This document shows, one piece after another, positions 39,326 through 48,854 of a stretch of 64,000 nt of DNA. The DNA lies in contig NZ_QGTW01000020.1 in NCBI RefSeq assembly GCF_003182355.1, positions 1 to 64,000 of the forward strand. Reading direction: 5' to 3'. Position 1 is the first letter of the stretch. The number at the start of each line of letters is the position of its first letter. Origin of the DNA: Cytobacillus oceanisediminis. Lineage in GTDB: Bacteria; Bacillota; Bacilli; Bacillales; Cytobacillaceae. Both the position numbers and the translations under genes were made by a program. The notes beneath the pieces are model-generated. The model was not told the origin of the DNA. It did not search any database and saw only the letters and a list, made by a program, of their open reading frames with translations.

Positions 39326-40654
39326 CTATTTTTCGCCAGCCGCTTCCAGAAGCAGATCTGCTATATGGACCGCATTAACCTTGCCGGATAGCCCTTCACG
39401 TTCAATCCCAAGCTTCATTTGCAACAGACAGCCAGGATTAGCGGTAACAATGGCTGCAGCATTTGCTGATTTTGCATGTACCATTTTATGATCAAGTATT
39501 TGCATAGACATCCCAGATTCGACAATATTATAAATGCCAGCAGAACCGCAGCATTTGTCGGCATCTTTCATCTCTGTAAACTCAATCCCGCTGATTGCTT
39601 TTAGCAGGGTGCGGGGAGCATTGGCGGTCTTCATAACGTTCCGCAGATGGCAAGAATCCTGATAGGTAATCACCTGGCTTGGAAGTTTAAGTTTTACATT
39701 CTTTTGGAAATCAAGTTCATAAAGAACTTCGCTGATATCCTTTAGCTTTGCTGAAAAATCTCTGGCCCTGTCAGCCCATTGCGGGTCATCCTGGAGAAGA
39801 TATCCATAATCAATAAGAAAAGCCCCGCAGCCGCCAGCATTAGTTATAATATAATCTACATCCAGCTTTTCAAAAGCTTCGATATTCCGTTTTGCGAGCT
39901 CTTTAGCGGATTGCTTTTCACCGCTATGTCCATGAAGCGCTCCGCAGCACGCCTGATCTTCCGGGATAAGAATTTCACAGCCTGCAAGCTGAAGGAGCCT
40001 TAATGTTGCATTATTGGTTTCCAAAAACATAGTATCCATCAAACAGCCGGAAAAAAAAGCAGCTTTCTTTTTTTGAACACCTGAAGCTGAAAAATAGGAA
40101 GGCCTATTTTTCATTGCTTTCATAGTAGGAACTTCTGGCAACACTTTTTCCATCGTCGCCAGATTTTCGGGCAGCCATTTTAGCATTCCCGTTTTTCTAG
40201 CGAATGATTGGAGCCCTGAACGCTGATAAAAACCCAAAAACCCGGTTGCCGCCCTTACCCGGTTTTGATGGGGGAAGAACTCATTAAAAACCAGATTTCG
40301 GGCTACTTTTACGGGGAGTGAGTGTCTTTTATTCTGATTAATAATATCTCTGGCTTCTTCAAGCAGGTGGCCGTATTTCACACCCGATGGACATACAGGT
40401 TCACATGCACGGCAGCCAAGACAAAGGTCCAGTGAGCGCTCAATATCTGCATCAGGTTCAATAAGTCCATCTGCTACAGCCTTCATCAAGGCAATTCGGC
40501 CTCTCGGGGAATGTGTTTCTTTAAAACCCGACTCGACATAAGTGGGGCAGGAAGGAAGGCAAAAACCACAGCGCATACAATTTAATAGCTCATCCTCATT
40601 CATGCGGTTCTTAAATTCTTCCTGAATAATTGTTTGTTCTTTTGTCGTCGTCAT
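39326..40654 (-). CDS. glcF: Glycolate oxidase iron-sulfur subunit (GlcF/YsfD-like)
   Basis: The 442-aa protein has two [4Fe-4S] clusters near the N-terminus (CMRCGFCLPSCP and CLGCRACEPVCPSGV) and two CCG domains typical of heterodisulfide-reductase-like subunits (CCGALHGHSG, CCGSAGIYN). It passes electrons from the FAD subunit to the membrane. ATG at 40654 overlaps the end of glcD by 4 nt. Order cdaR-glcD-glcF equals B. subtilis ysfB-ysfC-ysfD. Confidence 0.9.
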   Translation of the reverse strand: MTTTKEQTIIQEEFKNRMNEDELLNCMRCGFCLPSCPTYVESGFKETHSPRGRIALMKAVADGLIEPDADIERSLDLCLGCRACEPVCPSGVKYGHLLEEARDIINQNKRHSLPVKVARNLVFNEFFPHQNRVRAATGFLGFYQRSGLQSFARKTGMLKWLPENLATMEKVLPEVPTMKAMKNRPSYFSASGVQKKKAAFFSGCLMDTMFLETNNATLRLLQLAGCEILIPEDQACCGALHGHSGEKQSAKELAKRNIEAFEKLDVDYIITNAGGCGAFLIDYGYLLQDDPQWADRARDFSAKLKDISEVLYELDFQKNVKLKLPSQVITYQDSCHLRNVMKTANAPRTLLKAISGIEFTEMKDADKCCGSAGIYNIVESGMSMQILDHKMVHAKSANAAAIVTANPGCLLQMKLGIEREGLSGKVNAVHIADLLLEAAGEK

Positions 40655-42063
40655 TTTGTAACCACCACTCGTTTTCTGCTATCCTTGGCAAAGACCTTAC
40701 CGGGATTCAAAATATTATTTGGGTCAAGGGCGTTTTTTACAGCTTTCATGGCCGTAATCCCCTCATGGCCAAGCTTTAGCTTAAGGTAAGGAGCTTTCAT
40801 GACGCCTACTCCATGTTCGCCAGTTATCGTACCGCCAAGTTCAATAGCCTTAATGAAAATCTCTTCAAATGCTTTTTCTACTCGTTCCATTTCATCGTGG
40901 TCTCTGGCATCTGCAGGGCATGTAGGATGCAGGTTCCCATCGCCTGCGTGGCCGAAAGTGCAAATAGAAAGGCCATATTTATGTGATATTTCATTTATGG
41001 CTTTAACCATTTTTGCGATTTCAGATCTTGGGACTGTCGCGTCTTCAAGAATCGTTGTCGGTTTTAAACGGGCAAGGGCTGATAAAGCAGCGCGGCGCGC
41101 AGTTCTCAACGCTTCTGCTTCCGATTCGGATTGGGCAACCTGAACTGAAACGGCACCTTGCTCTTTGCAGATTTCAGCCATTTTCTGCATATCTCTTTCT
41201 ACAACTTCAAGGGGGCCATCCTGTTCGATCAGGAGGACTGCTTGAACGTCTGTTGGCAATCCAATTTGAGCAAAGTCCTCCACTACTTTTAATGTAGGCT
41301 GATCTAGAAATTCCAGTGTTGCAGGAATAATTTTTTGTGAAATGATTTTAGATACTGACTTGGCAGCAGCCTCTAAGTCCTGGTAGAGTGCAAGCATGGT
41401 CTTTTTTGTTTCAGGCAGAGGTATTAATTTTAAAGTTGCTTCCGTAATAATTCCCAGAGTCCCTTCAGACCCGACAAATAAACGGGTAAAATCATAGCCT
41501 GCTACATCCTTTGCAAGCTTTCCGCCTGTTTTGATGATGTCTCCATTAGCCAATACAGCCTCAAGCCCAATCACATAATCCCTTGTTACACCATATTTTA
41601 AGCCACGCAGCCCGCCTGAATTTTCGTTGATGTTACCGCCTATGGTGCTTATTTTCATTGAGCTCGGGTCAGGAGGATAAAAAAGCCCTTTTGCTTCAAC
41701 CTGGTTAATCATATCCAGTGTAATAGCACCTGGCTGCACGGTTACTGTAAGGTTTTCTTCGTCTATTTCAAGAACTCTGTTCAGATGCCTGAAAAGGAGA
41801 ACAATTCCCCCTTCTGTAGGACAAGTCCCTGCACAAAGATTGGTGCCAGAACCCCTTGGTACGATTGGTATTTTGCTGCTATTGCAGATTTTTACGATCT
41901 CAGCTATTTCCTGCGTGTCTCGAGGACTGACGACTGCATCAGGCAGCGCTTGAAAGTTCGGGGTGGCATCATATGAATAAACAAGGCGCCCTGCTTTTGA
42001 GTCATCATAGTTTTCAGCGCCAACAATGGCTGTTAATCTATCTTTGATTTGACTTTCAATCAT
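40651..42063 (-). CDS. glcD: Glycolate oxidase FAD subunit (GlcD/YsfC-like)
   Basis: The 470-aa flavoprotein has an FAD_binding_4 domain (VPRGSGTNLCAGTCP, STIGGNINENSGG, FVGSEGTLGIITEATL) and a FAD-oxidase C-terminal domain (FGHAGDGNLHPT, GTITGEHGVGVMKAPYL). It oxidises glycolate or a related 2-hydroxy acid to the oxo acid in the cytoplasm. GGGAGAG lies about 9 nt before ATG 42063. Lactate is an alternative substrate in this family, but lut genes in the same window already cover that. Confidence 0.9.
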   Translation of the reverse strand: MIESQIKDRLTAIVGAENYDDSKAGRLVYSYDATPNFQALPDAVVSPRDTQEIAEIVKICNSSKIPIVPRGSGTNLCAGTCPTEGGIVLLFRHLNRVLEIDEENLTVTVQPGAITLDMINQVEAKGLFYPPDPSSMKISTIGGNINENSGGLRGLKYGVTRDYVIGLEAVLANGDIIKTGGKLAKDVAGYDFTRLFVGSEGTLGIITEATLKLIPLPETKKTMLALYQDLEAAAKSVSKIISQKIIPATLEFLDQPTLKVVEDFAQIGLPTDVQAVLLIEQDGPLEVVERDMQKMAEICKEQGAVSVQVAQSESEAEALRTARRAALSALARLKPTTILEDATVPRSEIAKMVKAINEISHKYGLSICTFGHAGDGNLHPTCPADARDHDEMERVEKAFEEIFIKAIELGGTITGEHGVGVMKAPYLKLKLGHEGITAMKAVKNALDPNNILNPGKVFAKDSRKRVVVTK

Positions 42064-42122
42064 TCATGTATCTCTCCCTTAGAATTTTTTGCGTTCGGAG
42101 CTACTATTTCTCTTAAGCCTAG

Positions 42123-42362
42123 GGTTCTGTTGAAGCTCAATGTTGATATTGGCACCCTGTTGATTAGAACGGAAGGCGCGAGCTTCTCGAAAATCTATCG
42201 CATTACCATCGTGCGGTGTTTATACACGGATGCTTATTCAATATCCAGCGGGAGAAGCGAGTCAAAGGGAGACCCCACAGACGCAAGTAGCCGAGGAGAG
42301 CCGGACCGCTCGCAGTTCGCTGAGAGCCTGAAGTGGAAATCAACAGCAAGTTTAACAGAGCA
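42123..42362 (+). repeat. Dispersed repeat element, copy 2 (long form)
   Basis: The copy runs from GGTTCTGTTGAAGC to AAGTTTAACAGAGC and contains CTGTTGATTAGAACGGAAGG, CAGCGGGAGAAGCG, GGGAGACCCC and AGTGGAAATCAACAGC. Between the GGCGCGAG and the CAGCGGGAG parts it carries about 60 extra nt, including TCGTGCGGTGTTTATACACG, that are absent from copy 3 but related to the extra segment in copy 4. It separates the CdaR-type regulator gene from glcD. Confidence 0.7.
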
Positions 42363-42439
42363 AGTCTATATATAATTTCAGTATAAAAAAAAGCAGGGAA
42401 TCCCTGCTATGGATAAATGCATGAAAAATGATAACGAAG

Positions 42440-43558
42440 TCAAATGTTTTTTGTACATTCCTCTAAAAGTCTTATAGCTAAAAACAATTTCATTAAATCA
42501 TCAATATTTGATGTATTTAACCCGGATAACTCATAGATTCTCTTAAGCCTATAATGAAGCGTATTAATATGTATGTGAAGCGTCTCAGCTGTATTTTTCA
42601 AAGAGTGATTTTGTTTAAATAATTCCTTAAGTGTTAACATTAAATCCTGTTCATGAATAATAGAGCCAACCGTTCGATCTATGAAATCATTTTTTGTTTC
42701 TGCTGAAAGATCATCAAATATCATTTCCATAGTCAAATCTTCGTCGAATATTACCTTGCCCCGTTCTTTTGCTATTTTTAAAGCCCGTTCTGCCTGCCTG
42801 AATGCATCCGGCAAATTGGAAGGGGGCATCCGCTTACCAGTCCCTATGCAAACCTGTGCAGATAGCAGGCTCTCCAGAAAGCGATGGAATCGGAGCACTT
42901 TATCTTTTGAAGATATATCATTATTTGAAGAAGAGATTCCAGATAAAAATACAATTCTGTCATTTCCCCAGCGAATGATTAAATCCTGCTGCCTGGCTTC
43001 CTGCCAGGAAAGGATCGAATTCCAGAGATCCCTATGCACCAGTAAATGATTTTGCTTAAATTCAGCAATGGAGACTTGCCTGTCTATCGTAAGATTGATT
43101 TTAAGCAAATGAGCCCGTTCTCTGAATGAAGGATCCCATTCTTTCGTCTGCAGCCAGTCAAACATAAAGCCTTCCAGTGCTCTGGCCTGCCAATCCAGCT
43201 GTTCTGCATAATAGCTCTCGCTTATAAATAACTCTGTCATTTTACGGATGATCTCCCCGAATGGAGAAACCTTTACGGGGTCCCCAGTAATTCCTATAAC
43301 TCCTGCAGTTTCTCCTTTAAAAAAGATCGGCAGGTTAATTCCTGCTTTTACTCCCTGCAGCCTTAATTGGTCTTCATTTGTGATAATTATCTTATCTTTA
43401 TTTTTCACCGTAATAAATGCACCCTCATGAAAGGTGCCGATTCTGCTTGGATCTGTACTAGCAATGATCACCCCCGATGTATTGGCAACAATGATATCTT
43501 CATGAAGAAATTTGCGTACTTCAGCAATAATTTTCTCAGCAAGACCAGGGAATAACAT
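42440..43558 (-). CDS. CdaR-family transcriptional regulator (YsfB-like)
   Basis: The 372-aa protein has an N-terminal sugar-diacid recognition domain (about residues 1-135, LFPGLAEKIIAEVRKFL, GVIGITGDPVKVSPFG) and a C-terminal HTH_30 domain (FKQNHSLKNTAETLHIHINT, YRLKRIYELSG). CdaR proteins activate acid-catabolic operons when bound to their substrate. It sits upstream of glcDF in the same direction and probably controls it in response to glycolate or glycerate. AGGAGG lies 6-7 nt before ATG 43558. Confidence 0.87.
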   Translation of the reverse strand: MLFPGLAEKIIAEVRKFLHEDIIVANTSGVIIASTDPSRIGTFHEGAFITVKNKDKIIITNEDQLRLQGVKAGINLPIFFKGETAGVIGITGDPVKVSPFGEIIRKMTELFISESYYAEQLDWQARALEGFMFDWLQTKEWDPSFRERAHLLKINLTIDRQVSIAEFKQNHLLVHRDLWNSILSWQEARQQDLIIRWGNDRIVFLSGISSSNNDISSKDKVLRFHRFLESLLSAQVCIGTGKRMPPSNLPDAFRQAERALKIAKERGKVIFDEDLTMEMIFDDLSAETKNDFIDRTVGSIIHEQDLMLTLKELFKQNHSLKNTAETLHIHINTLHYRLKRIYELSGLNTSNIDDLMKLFLAIRLLEECTKNI

Positions 43559-43696
43559 GTAAAACCTCCTGATTTATTTTGTTTCCATTATATAAAAATA
43601 AAAAACTTCCTGCGAATTATCTTATATCCCTTTAAAAAACAGGGTATATTCATTATGATAAGGGTTAGGAAAAATTTCGAAAGGGACAGGTACAAT

Positions 43697-45061
43697 ATGT
43701 GGAAAGACTTAAGACTCTGGCTGGATAAACTAACACCTGCCCAAGTAATATCAGGATATTATTTATTGGCAGTCTCTGTATCAGTTCTTTTATTAAGAAT
43801 ACCTGGTGTACATAAACCAGGTGTTGAGGTCGCATTTATCGACACAATTTTTACTGCAGTCAGTGCTGTCAGTGTAACAGGCCTGACAGTGGTTAATATT
43901 TCTGAAACATACAGCGTTTTCGGCTATTTTATTATCATGTTTATTCTGCAGTTTGGCGGAATAGGAATTATGGCCTTGGGCACCTTCTTTTGGCTATTGC
44001 TTGGCCGCAAAATCGGATTGAGGGGGCGCCGCCTGATTATGGTGGACCATAATCAGTATGCTTTATCCGGACTTGTTAACTTAATTAGGGAAATTATAAA
44101 AATTATCCTTGTGATTGAGGCTCTGGGAGCGCTGATACTTGGCTTTCATTTTCTAAAATATTATTCCACATGGGAGGAAGCCTTTCTCCATGCCCTATTT
44201 GCCTCTGTAAGTGCTACAACTAACGGAGGGATGGATATTACAGGTGCATCTTTGCAGCCTTATGCTGGTGATTACTTTGTCCAGCTCATTCATATCATTC
44301 TAATTACATTAGGGGCTATCGGCTTCCCGGTTCTTATTGAAACAAAGGCTTATTTGTTCAGAAATAAATGGGATAATGAACAGCCGTTCCGTTTTTCCTT
44401 ATTTGCTAAGCTGACAACTGTTACGTATGCTGTTCTTTTAGTAATTGGCACAGTTATCCTGCTTTTATTTGAATACGGCCATTACTTTAAGAGTATGAGC
44501 TGGCATGAAAGCTTTTTTTACGCGTTTTTTCAATCAGCTACGACAAGAAGCGGCGGCCTATCAACTATGGATGTGAGCGAATTTACTATGCCTACGCTTC
44601 TGGTAATGAGTATTTTGATGTTTATCGGAGCTTCCCCAAGTTCGGTCGGAGGAGGTATCAGAACGACTACATTTGCAGTAAATATCCTTTTCATCTACCA
44701 TTTTGCCAAGGGGAATCGTGATATTAAGATTTTTAAGAGAGAAATTCACGAGGACGATATTCTTAAATCGCTGGCAATCACCTTGCTTGCAGTAGGGATG
44801 TGCTTTATCTCCGTTGTCACTCTCAGCATTACTGAACAAGAACACCATATTATAGAGATAATATTTGAGGTTTGTTCTGCTTTCGGAACAACAGGCTTAT
44901 CAATGGGGATAACCCCGGAATTGTCGAATATCGGAAAATGCATTATTATGGCATTAATGTTTATCGGAAGGATTGGATTGACTTCTTCCCTATATATTAT
45001 TGGCGGGAAAGAAAAGCAGCCTAATTTTCACTACCCAAAAGAACGAGTTATTATTGGCTAA
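43697..45061 (+). CDS. ktrD: Potassium uptake channel subunit (KtrB/KtrD, TrkH family)
   Basis: The 454-aa membrane protein has four M1-P-M2 repeats with the selectivity-filter glycines visible in SVTGLTVV, TTNGGMDI, TRSGGLST and GTTGLSMG. This is the Ktr ion-conducting subunit; it needs a cytoplasmic KtrA/KtrC subunit, whose gene is not in the window, so it is the KtrD type. Start uncertain: ATG 43697 or the in-frame ATG 43655, which has AGGG 10 nt upstream. Confidence 0.88.
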   Translation: MWKDLRLWLDKLTPAQVISGYYLLAVSVSVLLLRIPGVHKPGVEVAFIDTIFTAVSAVSVTGLTVVNISETYSVFGYFIIMFILQFGGIGIMALGTFFWLLLGRKIGLRGRRLIMVDHNQYALSGLVNLIREIIKIILVIEALGALILGFHFLKYYSTWEEAFLHALFASVSATTNGGMDITGASLQPYAGDYFVQLIHIILITLGAIGFPVLIETKAYLFRNKWDNEQPFRFSLFAKLTTVTYAVLLVIGTVILLLFEYGHYFKSMSWHESFFYAFFQSATTRSGGLSTMDVSEFTMPTLLVMSILMFIGASPSSVGGGIRTTTFAVNILFIYHFAKGNRDIKIFKREIHEDDILKSLAITLLAVGMCFISVVTLSITEQEHHIIEIIFEVCSAFGTTGLSMGITPELSNIGKCIIMALMFIGRIGLTSSLYIIGGKEKQPNFHYPKERVIIG

Positions 45062-45098
45062 AAAAGCAGGCCGGAAGAGCTTTCCGGACTGCTTTTTA
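45061..45098. terminator. Bidirectional terminator between ktrD and the DUF3905 gene
   Basis: AAAAAGCAGNCCGGAA / TTCCGGACTGCTTTTT stem, symmetric A and T flanks, convergent genes. Confidence 0.8.
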
Positions 45099-45109
45099 CA
45101 TGTATTGTC

Positions 45110-45460
45110 TTAATCAGTTCCGCGGCTGACGTCCTTTGTCGGGTGCATGAAGGGATACCCTTGAGGCGGTTTCTTGCTTTCAAGCAATTCTTTGTTTTCA
45201 GTTGTGTTCCAGCCAATATCATTAGTCGGATGAACCCATTCATCGCCTGCCATTACTGCAGGATCTGTTTCATCGCTCCATTTTTCCAGGGGCGAGTTAT
45301 CTGAGGAGTAAAAACTGTCCCCGATTGTAACGCCGAACGAATTCTCAAACGGCGGCTGCAGCTCCATTCCAGTATCCTTAAAACTTGGTGCCTCAATTTG
45401 GTGTGGAAGTGTCTCATTAATACCGATGTTCTTCTTGTTTTTACTGTTCTTCTTTGTCAA
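45110..45460 (-). CDS. DUF3905 domain protein
   Basis: A 116-aa hydrophilic protein (basic start MTKKNSKNKKN, then QIEAPSFKDTGMELQPPFEN, DEWVHPTNDIGWNT, PFMHPTKDVSRGTD) of the DUF3905 family, known only from Bacillales. Function unknown. It is divergent from two small genes at 45614 and 45775 that look like spore proteins, so a shared sporulation role is possible. Confidence 0.75.
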   Translation of the reverse strand: MTKKNSKNKKNIGINETLPHQIEAPSFKDTGMELQPPFENSFGVTIGDSFYSSDNSPLEKWSDETDPAVMAGDEWVHPTNDIGWNTTENKELLESKKPPQGYPFMHPTKDVSRGTD

Positions 45461-45613
45461 AGCGGCTCATTCCTTTTTTACTTATTTTTTTGCTGAGAGT
45501 GTTATTTTATTGATTTTTTTCAGCAGTAAAATAAGGAAACTGAAATCAGGAATGAAACCCGTTTTTTTACGGAAAATAAAAAAGTAAAATTTTCTATTCA
45601 GGAGGAGATTAGG

Positions 45614-45775
45614 ATGGCTAAACGCAAAGCGGAATATAATGCGGTTGAGAAATATAGCAAAACACCTAAGAAAAACTTGCAGGAATCCGAATTTTCGGCG
45701 GAATTCAGCCAGGGCGAAAACCCAATGAAAAATGCAAACCGCAACTCTAAACATGGGATAGAGGGAAGAGCCTAG
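45614..45775 (+). CDS. Small hydrophilic protein, possibly spore-specific
   Basis: A 53-aa lysine/asparagine-rich protein (MAKRKAEYNAVEKYSKTPKK..., ...HGIEGRA). I cannot assign it; its composition and size resemble minor SASPs. GGAGGAGATTAGG precedes the ATG closely. Its TAG stop overlaps the next GTG start (TAGTG), so the two are coupled. Confidence 0.65.
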   Translation: MAKRKAEYNAVEKYSKTPKKNLQESEFSAEFSQGENPMKNANRNSKHGIEGRA

Positions 45776-45927
45776 TGGGTAAAAAGGAGCAAAAGGACGC
45801 CAAAAAAAGCGATTCTTCTAATGTTGAATTTGGCATGGAGTTTGGCGATATAAATGCAAATAAATTATATGAACTTCCTTTTATGAACCATGAAAAAACT
45901 AAAAAGAAGAATGATGATAAGTGCTAA
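45775..45927 (+). CDS. Small charged protein coupled to the preceding gene
   Basis: A 50-aa product (MGKKEQKDAKKSDSSNVEFG..., ...EKTKKKNDDKC) starting at a GTG that shares its G with the stop of the gene before. GAGGGAAGAG is 4-9 nt upstream. Unknown family; a terminator follows at once. Confidence 0.6.
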   Translation: MGKKEQKDAKKSDSSNVEFGMEFGDINANKLYELPFMNHEKTKKKNDDKC

Positions 45928-45954
45928 AAAACCGGCGAAAAGGCCGGTTTTTTG
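45926..45954 (+). terminator. Terminator after the two small genes
   Basis: AAAAAACCGGC / GCCGGTTTTTT stem. Confidence 0.85.
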
Positions 45955-45970
45955 CTGATCGATCTAATTT

Positions 45971-46151
45971 GGCTCATGTTTAAAGGTAAATGCTGATTTA
46001 GCACGTGCTGATTAGAGCGGTAGGCGCGAGACGCCTGCGGGAGCAGCGTACCCTAGGGAGACCCCGCAGGCGTAAAAAGACGAGGAGGCTCCCGGAAACC
46101 CGCGGAAAGCGAGAGCCTGCAGTGGAAGTCAACACTCAAGGTTAACAGAAC
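45971..46151 (+). repeat. Dispersed repeat element, copy 3 (standard form)
   Basis: GATTAGAGCGGTAGGCGCGA, CGCCTGCGGGAGCAGCG, AGACCCCGCAGGCG, GAGGAGGCTCCCGG and CGCGGAAAGCGAGAGCCTGC with AAGTCAACA and GGTTAACAGAAC near the end. The GC-rich arms can form a long hairpin. It abuts the stop codon of the convergent radical SAM gene. Confidence 0.75.
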
Positions 46152-47900
46152 CTATAATTTAAGAGATCTGGAAAAGATGGACACCTTTTCTGAACTCGGA
46201 TCAAAATAGGCAAGAAAGGCAGTTTCCTTCCTTTCAAGTTTTCCCTCGACTAAATATTTCTCTAAATCAAAAGACAATCTTTCGAGCAATGTGTGTTTGT
46301 ATATTTCCTTTTCATTCAGTTTAAGGTTTGAAAAATCTTCTCCAAGCTGTGCTGGATGTTCCAGCAGGTGCTGATAAATCTTTGACCTTTCCGCTCTTTC
46401 AAAGCTAGCCTGCCACCATGGCTTTCTTGGCTTGTACTTTTGCTTGGAAATATAGTCATACTTCATTAGACCCTCAATCATATCAATGTCTGCTATATCT
46501 TTTGACTGCAGGAATTCAAACAGGCGTCTGAAAAGATCCTCTAGCTGATGTCCGATTCTGGACCAGCCTTTTAGCTCCCAATAGCTGCCGAACTCCTGGA
46601 AGAAATCGAACGGCGTTGGGAAGACTTTCGTGACCAGATATTCGATGGTGGCATCCATCCTGTGGTCATTCCAGTATTTCTCCAGTACATCCTCAACCTG
46701 TTTAATACGGATAATGTCATCAAAAGACAGAACATTATTCCCCAGTATTTCGTATGGTGAATGGTCCATATAGATATATTGATGTTCCTCGGCTCTTAGC
46801 CTTAACCCTGTCCCCCGGAGCATTTTTAAAAATCCAAGCTGCAGCTCTTCCGGGCGCATCGCAAAAACATCATTGAACGTTTTCTTGAAGGAATGATAAT
46901 CTTCCTCAGGCAAGCCTGCAATTAAATCAAGATGCTGGTCAATTTTTCCTCCATCTTTAACCATCGTAACAGTACGGCAAAGCTTATCAAAGTTCTGCTT
47001 CCTCATTACTAGTTCGTTTGTATAGTCATTGGTTGACTGTACGCCAATTTCAAAACGGAACAGTCCTGGAGGCGCTTCCTTGTTTAAAAACTCTATCACT
47101 TCCGGCCGCATGATATCGGCAGTGATTTCAAACTGAAATACGGTTCCAGGCAGATGCTCGTCAATTAGAAATTGGAACATTTCAAGAGCATAGCTGCGGC
47201 TAATATTGAAAGTTCGGTCTACAAATTTAATGGTTTTCGCACCGTTTTTCATTAAATATCTGATGTCTTCCTTAATCTTTTCTCTGTCGAAGTAGCGTAC
47301 GCCAACTTCGATTGACGAAAGGCAGAACTGGCAGCTGAAGGGACAGCCTCGGCTTGTTTCTATATAGGTAACACGTTTGGATAGATGCGGAATATCTTCT
47401 TCAAATCGGAATGGAGAAGGCAGCTCGCGCAAGTCAAGTTTGTTTCGCTGAGGGTTCATAAGCACCTGGCCGTTTTTTCTGAAAGCGAGGCCGTGCACGT
47501 TCTCCATATTCAAGCCGCCATCCAATTCTGTTAATAGCTGCTTAAAGGTCTCTTCACCCTCGCCAATAACGATATAATCAAACTCTTTAACGTTCTCCAT
47601 CCATTCAGCAACATCATACGTTACCTCAGGTCCTCCAGCTACAATATGAATGGAGGGATCTATCTTTTTAATCATTTTAATAACCTTAATCGTTTCTTCA
47701 ATATTCCAGATATAACAGCTGAATCCGATTACAGAAGGCTTTTTGCTGATAAGATCTGTAACAATATTCATTACAGGGTCTTTAATTGTGTACTCAGCCA
47801 TTTCTACATTGAAATCGGGCTCGGCATATGCTTTCAAATAGCGAATCGCTATATTTGTATGAATATATTTGGCATTCAGCGTACTTGCAATTACTTTCAT
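46152..47900 (-). CDS. B12-binding domain radical SAM protein (DUF4080-type)
   Basis: The 582-aa protein has a cobalamin-binding-like domain (about residues 1-130; VIGFSCYIWN, IVAGGPEVT, DYIVIGEGEETF), a radical SAM core with the cluster motif CPFSCQFC near residue 187 and a DUF4080-type C-terminal domain. The first domain lacks a DxHxxG base-off cobalamin motif that I can see. Such proteins catalyse methylations or ring rearrangements; the substrate is unknown. It stands alone. Confidence 0.83.
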   Translation of the reverse strand: MKVIASTLNAKYIHTNIAIRYLKAYAEPDFNVEMAEYTIKDPVMNIVTDLISKKPSVIGFSCYIWNIEETIKVIKMIKKIDPSIHIVAGGPEVTYDVAEWMENVKEFDYIVIGEGEETFKQLLTELDGGLNMENVHGLAFRKNGQVLMNPQRNKLDLRELPSPFRFEEDIPHLSKRVTYIETSRGCPFSCQFCLSSIEVGVRYFDREKIKEDIRYLMKNGAKTIKFVDRTFNISRSYALEMFQFLIDEHLPGTVFQFEITADIMRPEVIEFLNKEAPPGLFRFEIGVQSTNDYTNELVMRKQNFDKLCRTVTMVKDGGKIDQHLDLIAGLPEEDYHSFKKTFNDVFAMRPEELQLGFLKMLRGTGLRLRAEEHQYIYMDHSPYEILGNNVLSFDDIIRIKQVEDVLEKYWNDHRMDATIEYLVTKVFPTPFDFFQEFGSYWELKGWSRIGHQLEDLFRRLFEFLQSKDIADIDMIEGLMKYDYISKQKYKPRKPWWQASFERAERSKIYQHLLEHPAQLGEDFSNLKLNEKEIYKHTLLERLSFDLEKYLVEGKLERKETAFLAYFDPSSEKVSIFSRSLKL

Positions 47901-48105
47901 CTATTTTAAACTCCCTTTATTAGCAACTTAAACATCATATAATTGTATCATATTTTTGACGGAATTAAATGAAGTAAAACATTGTCAGTTCAGGGGCAGC
48001 AAGCGCTGATAATTATTTGAATATTATTAAAACAACGTCAAAGCTTGTTAGAAATGTAGTAAAATGTAAGATATAAAAATTTTATAGCTTAGGGAGAGGA
48101 AAAGA

Positions 48106-48822
48106 ATGAAGGTAAGCCTTTTTGCAACATGCCTGGTAGATATGTTTCAGGGAAACGCCGGCAAAGCAACAGTCGAATTGCTTGAAAGGCTTGGATGTGT
48201 AATAGATTTTCCGGAATCACAGGTTTGCTGCGGGCAGCCTGCATTTAATAGCGGTTATGTAAAAGAATCAAAGGAAGCAATGAAAAGGATGATCGAAGCA
48301 TTCGAACATTCAGAGTATGTTATTTCTCCTTCTGGTTCATGTTCTTATATGTTTCATGAGTATCCGCAAATTTTTAAAGGCGATCCAGTTTGGGAACCGA
48401 AAGCCAAAAGACTGGCAGAGAAAACATATGAACTCACGCAATTTATCGTGGATATTTTAAAGGTAGAGGATGTTGGCGCGAGACTTGATGGGAAAGCCAC
48501 CTATCATACGTCCTGCCATATGACCAGGCTTCTAGGGGTTAAAGAAGCACCAATAAAATTATTAGGGAAGGTTAAAGGCCTCGAATTTACCGAACTTCCG
48601 GGGAAAGAGCAATGCTGTGGTTTTGGCGGAACGTTCTCAGTCAAAATGGCACAGATATCTGAACAAATGGTAGATGAAAAGGTCCATCATGTTGAAGAGA
48701 CTGGAGCGGAATTCCTGATAGGCGCTGACGCAGGTTGTTTAATGAATATCGGCGGAAGAATTGGGCGCCAGGGCAAGCAGATTAAGGTCCTGCATATCGC
48801 AGAAGTATTAAATAGCGGCTGA
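48106..48822 (+). CDS. lutA: Lactate utilization protein A (Fe-S subunit)
   Basis: The 238-aa protein carries two CCG domains (VCCGQPAFNSGY, QCCGFGGTFSVK) of the type that holds Fe-S centres in GlcF and heterodisulfide reductases. Together with LutB and LutC it oxidises L-lactate to pyruvate. GGGAGAGG precedes ATG 48106. lutB starts 32 nt after its stop. Confidence 0.92.
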   Translation: MKVSLFATCLVDMFQGNAGKATVELLERLGCVIDFPESQVCCGQPAFNSGYVKESKEAMKRMIEAFEHSEYVISPSGSCSYMFHEYPQIFKGDPVWEPKAKRLAEKTYELTQFIVDILKVEDVGARLDGKATYHTSCHMTRLLGVKEAPIKLLGKVKGLEFTELPGKEQCCGFGGTFSVKMAQISEQMVDEKVHHVEETGAEFLIGADAGCLMNIGGRIGRQGKQIKVLHIAEVLNSG

Positions 48823-48854
48823 ACATACATGCTTTTTGTTAGGGGGAATAGGAG

